From the NCBI GenBank assembly GCA_003483885.1, contig DMXI01000665.1:1-25065 (forward strand): a stretch of 25,065 bases of DNA, in the 5' to 3' direction. Source of the DNA: Microscillaceae bacterium (GTDB taxonomy: Bacteria; Bacteroidota; Bacteroidia; Cytophagales; Microscillaceae). Of this stretch, positions 22,828 through 25,065 are shown piece after piece. Positions within the stretch are counted from its first letter, which is position 1. Each line of letters starts with the position of its first letter. The position numbers were made by a program, and so were the translations under genes. The notes beneath the pieces are model-generated. The model did no database searches and was not told the DNA's origin. It worked only from the letters and a program-made list of their open reading frames with translations.

Positions 22828-23394
22828 TTAACTTCTTGGTGTCCAGGCATTTGCTTGAAACGCCGCATCTACTGGGGTTTGAGCCAGGTAGTTGATATAG
22901 TTGGTAAACACCTTGAAACCAACAATGGTGATGACCTCTAGCATGCTTTCTTGGGTAAACCCAGCCCCTAAAAAGTTTTGAATATCCTCCTCAGAAACCC
23001 TTCCTCTTTTTACCGTAGTGGCTTTTACATATTGGCTCAAGGCTTCCAATTTTGCATTTGGTATGGTGGTTCCCTCCCGCAATGCATCAATCACATCCTG
23101 AGGTACTTTATTCATTTGACCAAGGGTAGAATGCGCCGCCATGCAATAGTGACAGTTGTTTTCATAACTCGCCGATAAAAAAGCTACCTGACGCTCAATT
23201 GGGGTTAAAACACTGTTTTTGGCCAAGAAATTATCACCTTCCCAGTAAGCGTGTAATAACGCAGGGTGATTTCCCATTAAACCCAAAAGGTTTGGAGCAA
23301 AACCATACGCTTTTTTGGCGGCAGCTAAAATTGGTTGAGAAGCTGCTGGAGCGTTTTCACTTGTTTTGATTTCGAAGTTTACTGTTGTTTCCAT
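22828..23394 (-). CDS. AhpD-like/carboxymuconolactone-decarboxylase family protein
   Basis: A 188-residue CMD-family protein. The key motif is ENNCHYCMAAHSTLG: Glu78, Cys81, Cys84 and His88 match the AhpD proton-relay and disulfide site, so it is a peroxidase-related or alkylhydroperoxidase-like enzyme, not a true lactone decarboxylase. A second Leu/Ala-rich helical repeat follows (MLEVITIVGFKVFTNYINYL). No signal peptide. In such clusters these proteins deal with peroxides or reactive intermediates. Two operators (23429 and 23515) stand before its start, the outer one next to a TATATTTG promoter element on this strand. Confidence 0.87.
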   Translation of the reverse strand: METTVNFEIKTSENAPAASQPILAAAKKAYGFAPNLLGLMGNHPALLHAYWEGDNFLAKNSVLTPIERQVAFLSASYENNCHYCMAAHSTLGQMNKVPQDVIDALREGTTIPNAKLEALSQYVKATTVKRGRVSEEDIQNFLGAGFTQESMLEVITIVGFKVFTNYINYLAQTPVDAAFQANAWTPRS

Positions 23395-23428
23395 TTTTTT
23401 AAATTTTAAAAGTTGATAAAATAATTAA

Positions 23429-23442
23429 GGAACAATCGTTCC
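23429..23442. promoter_or_regulatory. TetR-type operator 4
   Basis: GGAACAATCGTTCC in the presumed 5' untranslated region of the AhpD-like gene, 35 bases before its ATG. Confidence 0.82.
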
Positions 23443-23514
23443 GTTTTATAGTAAAAAAATTATCCGATAGGCTATACTTAGTATTTTATAATGATGATAC
23501 AAATATATTATAAA

Positions 23515-23528
23515 GGAACATTCGTTCC
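23515..23528. promoter_or_regulatory. TetR-type operator 5 with promoter
   Basis: GGAACATTCGTTCC followed on the minus strand by TTTATAATATATTTG, which contains TATATTTG (consensus TAnnTTTG). The operator covers the region just upstream of the -7 element. Confidence 0.82.
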
Positions 23529-23537
23529 AAATAAAAT

Positions 23538-24518
23538 CTAATTTTTTTCATTTATTTTTTGAGTAGTAGATTCCGCACTGGCCTCAGTAAGCATTCCTAA
23601 ATCCTCTTGGTCAAGATCTAAATTGATGGCTTGATAAAATGACGCCAAATGGGCTGGTTTTGAAGCACTTGCAATGGGCGCCGTGATACCAGGCTGTGCC
23701 ATTGCCCAAGCCAATGCAATGGCGGCTTGCGGTGCTCCCTGCTTTTGACTAACAGTTGATAAGGCTTTGAGAACTGCCTCTCCCCTATCGGTAAAGAATT
23801 TTTTTAGAAAATAGGCCCGGGGAGTGTTTTTGGTTTCGTCAAGCGAACGATACTTGCCTGTCAAAAAACCACTGGCCAAGGTAAAATATCCTATAATGGC
23901 AATGTTGTTTTCAATGGCATAATCGCGATAGGCGGCTTCAAAGTCTTTTCTTGTCATGAGGCTGTACTCTGGTTGGTATACCTCATATCTTGGCAGGCTG
24001 TTTTCTTTGGCTATTTTTTGAGACAATTCAAACATCTCAAATGGAAAATTGGAGGCACCAATACTCCTTACTTTCCCTGCTTTGATCAATGCTCCATATG
24101 TAGCCAAGGTATCTTCTATTTTGGTGTGCTTCTCAAATACATGGCTAAAATAGACATCTACATAATCGCTTTGTAAGCGCTTGAGGCTAGCCTCAAGCTG
24201 CTTTTTAATATTTGCTGGCGAAAGCACTGCCTTGGTTTCTTTGGTTAAATAGCCCAATTTGGTGGCAATCACCATTTTGTCACGATTCTTACGTTGCGAC
24301 ATCCACTTGCCAATGATTGCTTCGCTTTCTCCTCCTTGATTTCCAGGAGCCCAGGTCGAATATACATTGGCAGAGTCAATAAAATTGAAGCCTTTCTCGA
24401 AAAGCTCATCTAAGAGTCTAAAGGACATTTTTTCGTCGGCTGTCCAGCCAAACACATTGCCACCAAAGGCGATGGGTGGTACTTCTATATCAGTATTTCC
24501 CAAAAGTTTGTATTTCAT
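23538..24518 (-). CDS. Aldo/keto reductase
   Basis: A 326-residue AKR barrel enzyme with the full tetrad: Asp48 in FIDSANVYS, Tyr53, Lys87 in IATKLGY and His126 in VYFSHVFE. The phosphate-binding end of the NADPH site is seen in APIASASKPAHL. NADPH-dependent reduction of aldehydes or ketones is expected, of the AKR11/AKR12-like group without a known substrate. It is the first gene of the minus-strand cluster, and two operators and a TATATTTG promoter element lie before its start. The short intergenic distance downstream to the next operator shows each gene can also be controlled separately. Confidence 0.9.
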   Translation of the reverse strand: MKYKLLGNTDIEVPPIAFGGNVFGWTADEKMSFRLLDELFEKGFNFIDSANVYSTWAPGNQGGESEAIIGKWMSQRKNRDKMVIATKLGYLTKETKAVLSPANIKKQLEASLKRLQSDYVDVYFSHVFEKHTKIEDTLATYGALIKAGKVRSIGASNFPFEMFELSQKIAKENSLPRYEVYQPEYSLMTRKDFEAAYRDYAIENNIAIIGYFTLASGFLTGKYRSLDETKNTPRAYFLKKFFTDRGEAVLKALSTVSQKQGAPQAAIALAWAMAQPGITAPIASASKPAHLASFYQAINLDLDQEDLGMLTEASAESTTQKINEKN

Positions 24519-24558
24519 AATTGTTGATTTTAGAAGTTAAGAAATAAGTTTAAATAAC

Positions 24559-24572
24559 GGAACAATCGTTCC
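24559..24572. promoter_or_regulatory. TetR-type operator 6
   Basis: GGAACAATCGTTCC, 41 bases before the aldo/keto reductase start, inside the likely leader. Confidence 0.82.
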
Positions 24573-24652
24573 TTAAAAAGTCAAAAAAATTAGCCCTTGT
24601 GTAAGACTAGTTTCTTTATTTTTAGACTGATTATACTGCAAATATACATAAA

Positions 24653-24666
24653 GGAACGATCATTCC
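24653..24666. promoter_or_regulatory. TetR-type operator 7 with promoter
   Basis: GGAACGATCATTCC, followed on the minus strand by TTTATGTATATTTG (TATATTTG = TAnnTTTG). The layout repeats that of operator 5: operator, then -7 element, then a second operator about 80 bases downstream. Confidence 0.82.
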
Positions 24667-24838
24667 TAAAAAAAGTTTGTTTTTTTAATATTTTTTTCAA
24701 ATTGCTCACCCATTTATATCTTGATAAGTGACATATATTAATCGGAATTGATATGGCCAACAGTTTTTTTCACACAAAAACTTACTGATAATCAATTGAT
24801 TATAAGATATATTCTATTTTCCTCAAAAAAACTTTTTA

Positions 24839-24877
24839 CTACGCAGAAACATTGCGTAGAGTACTCCCACCTTTGTA
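24839..24877 (+). promoter_or_regulatory. Palindrome and promoter region, second copy
   Basis: CTACGCA (24839-24845), seven bases, TGCGTAG (24853-24859) is a perfect 7-bp palindrome. It is followed by AG and CACCTTTGTA at the same spacing as in the TROVE promoter region at 9608-9644. It should drive the hairpin RNA at 24944 and what lies beyond the window. Confidence 0.55.
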
Positions 24878-24943
24878 ATGTACTTAAACGGAAAGGGTTG
24901 CGGCCAAGGTGAGAAAGCAACTCCAAACAAAGTTGAAAGTCAT

Positions 24944-25014
24944 AATCAGGCTATGGTACTTCTTCCTTCTATTTTGTCTTCCAAACAACGATTAGAGGTA
25001 CCGCTCTCCTGGTT
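24944..25014 (+). ncRNA. Conserved hairpin RNA, copy 2 (Y-RNA candidate)
   Basis: The plan matches 12681-12752: outer AATCAGG/CCTGGTT (24944-24950 with 25008-25014), CTAT x five-base internal loop, GGTAC/GTACC (24955-24959 with 24998-25002), pyrimidine bulge TTCTTCC, TTCTA/TAGAG, apical TTGT/ACAA (24974-24977 with 24985-24988) with a seven-base loop. Against copy 1 the apical closing pair changes from A-T to T-A, and in the outer helix G-T becomes A-T and T-A becomes T-G, so pairing is kept while bases change. Confidence 0.65.
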
Positions 25015-25052
25015 TTCAAAAATCAAAACCTAAGAAATCAAAGACAATGAAA

Positions 25053-25065
25053 GGTGTCGTAGAGT
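25053..25065 (+). tRNA. 5' start of a tRNA-like sequence, cut by the window edge
   Basis: GGTGTCG-TA-GAGT has the form of a tRNA acceptor 5' strand, positions 8-9 and the start of a D-stem. With the preceding AAA it matches 11470-11481 exactly (12 bases). It follows the hairpin RNA by 38 bases, so hairpin and tRNA-like module may be one transcript. Confidence 0.4.

Noticed and set aside
1..25065. CRISPR array, insertion sequence transposase or phage genes
   Set aside because: No regularly spaced repeats, DDE transposase or phage structural proteins were seen.

Overview
The window looks like a Bacteroidota chromosome segment, probably Cytophagales and Microscilla-like (an inference from protein style, A-rich sequence before ATG starts instead of Shine-Dalgarno sites, TAnnTTTG promoter elements and a double-glycine peptide leader). 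No species can be proven from the sequence alone.

Bases 1-14423 form an unusual RNA-centred island on the + strand. The protein genes are an HNH nuclease, a vWA protein, a DUF6569/ARPP-1-like protein, a small WNH/GYHET helical protein, two paralogous membrane-anchored RsbU/SpoIIE-type phosphatases, a full-length TROVE-vWA (Ro60) protein, a soluble SPFH/band-7 protein, a conserved protein of unknown function and an AbiEii-like nucleotidyltransferase. Between them lie gene-poor stretches rich in RNA-like structure: a tRNA 3' end at the left edge; a complete cloverleaf whose anticodon arm is degenerate (4025-4096); a T-arm with a short acceptor-like pairing (4276-4350); a tRNA-like sequence lacking a matching acceptor (11473-11552); a tRNA-like element that appears to enclose an H-type pseudoknot (11581-11714); a 105-nt double-stem RNA candidate (11774-11878); and two diverged copies of a roughly 70-nt hairpin with compensatory changes (12681-12752 and 24944-25014). 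Known bacterial Ro60 proteins bind Y RNAs, some of which carry tRNA-like modules, so the simplest reading is a Ro60/RNA-repair or RNA-surveillance island with an expanded set of tRNA-mimic RNAs.

The strongest anomaly is that the last two island genes, 12785-13384 and 13405-14331, each carry one in-frame TAG, both after a Glu-Pro pair with a CCT proline codon, with otherwise intact reading frames. In the nucleotidyltransferase the TAG falls between the two halves of the catalytic site. Either two neighbouring genes were independently broken in the same context, or UAG is read through here.

Bases 14427-18605 are more ordinary: a calcineurin-like phosphoesterase that could belong functionally to the island, a CorA transporter, a six-cysteine double-glycine peptide precursor, a decayed or structured intergenic stretch, a short-chain dehydrogenase and a Crp-family regulator.

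Bases 18726-24518 hold a minus-strand TetR regulon: aldo/keto reductase, AhpD-like protein, haloalkane-dehalogenase-like hydrolase, thioredoxin-like protein, DUF6503 protein, ThuA-like protein and the TetR regulator. Seven near-identical GGAAC-N4-GTTCC operators lie only in the gaps before these genes, so the operator and regulator can be assigned to each other. The right edge (24839-25065) returns to the RNA theme: it repeats the palindromic promoter region of the TROVE gene, then the hairpin RNA, then the first bases of another tRNA-like sequence.
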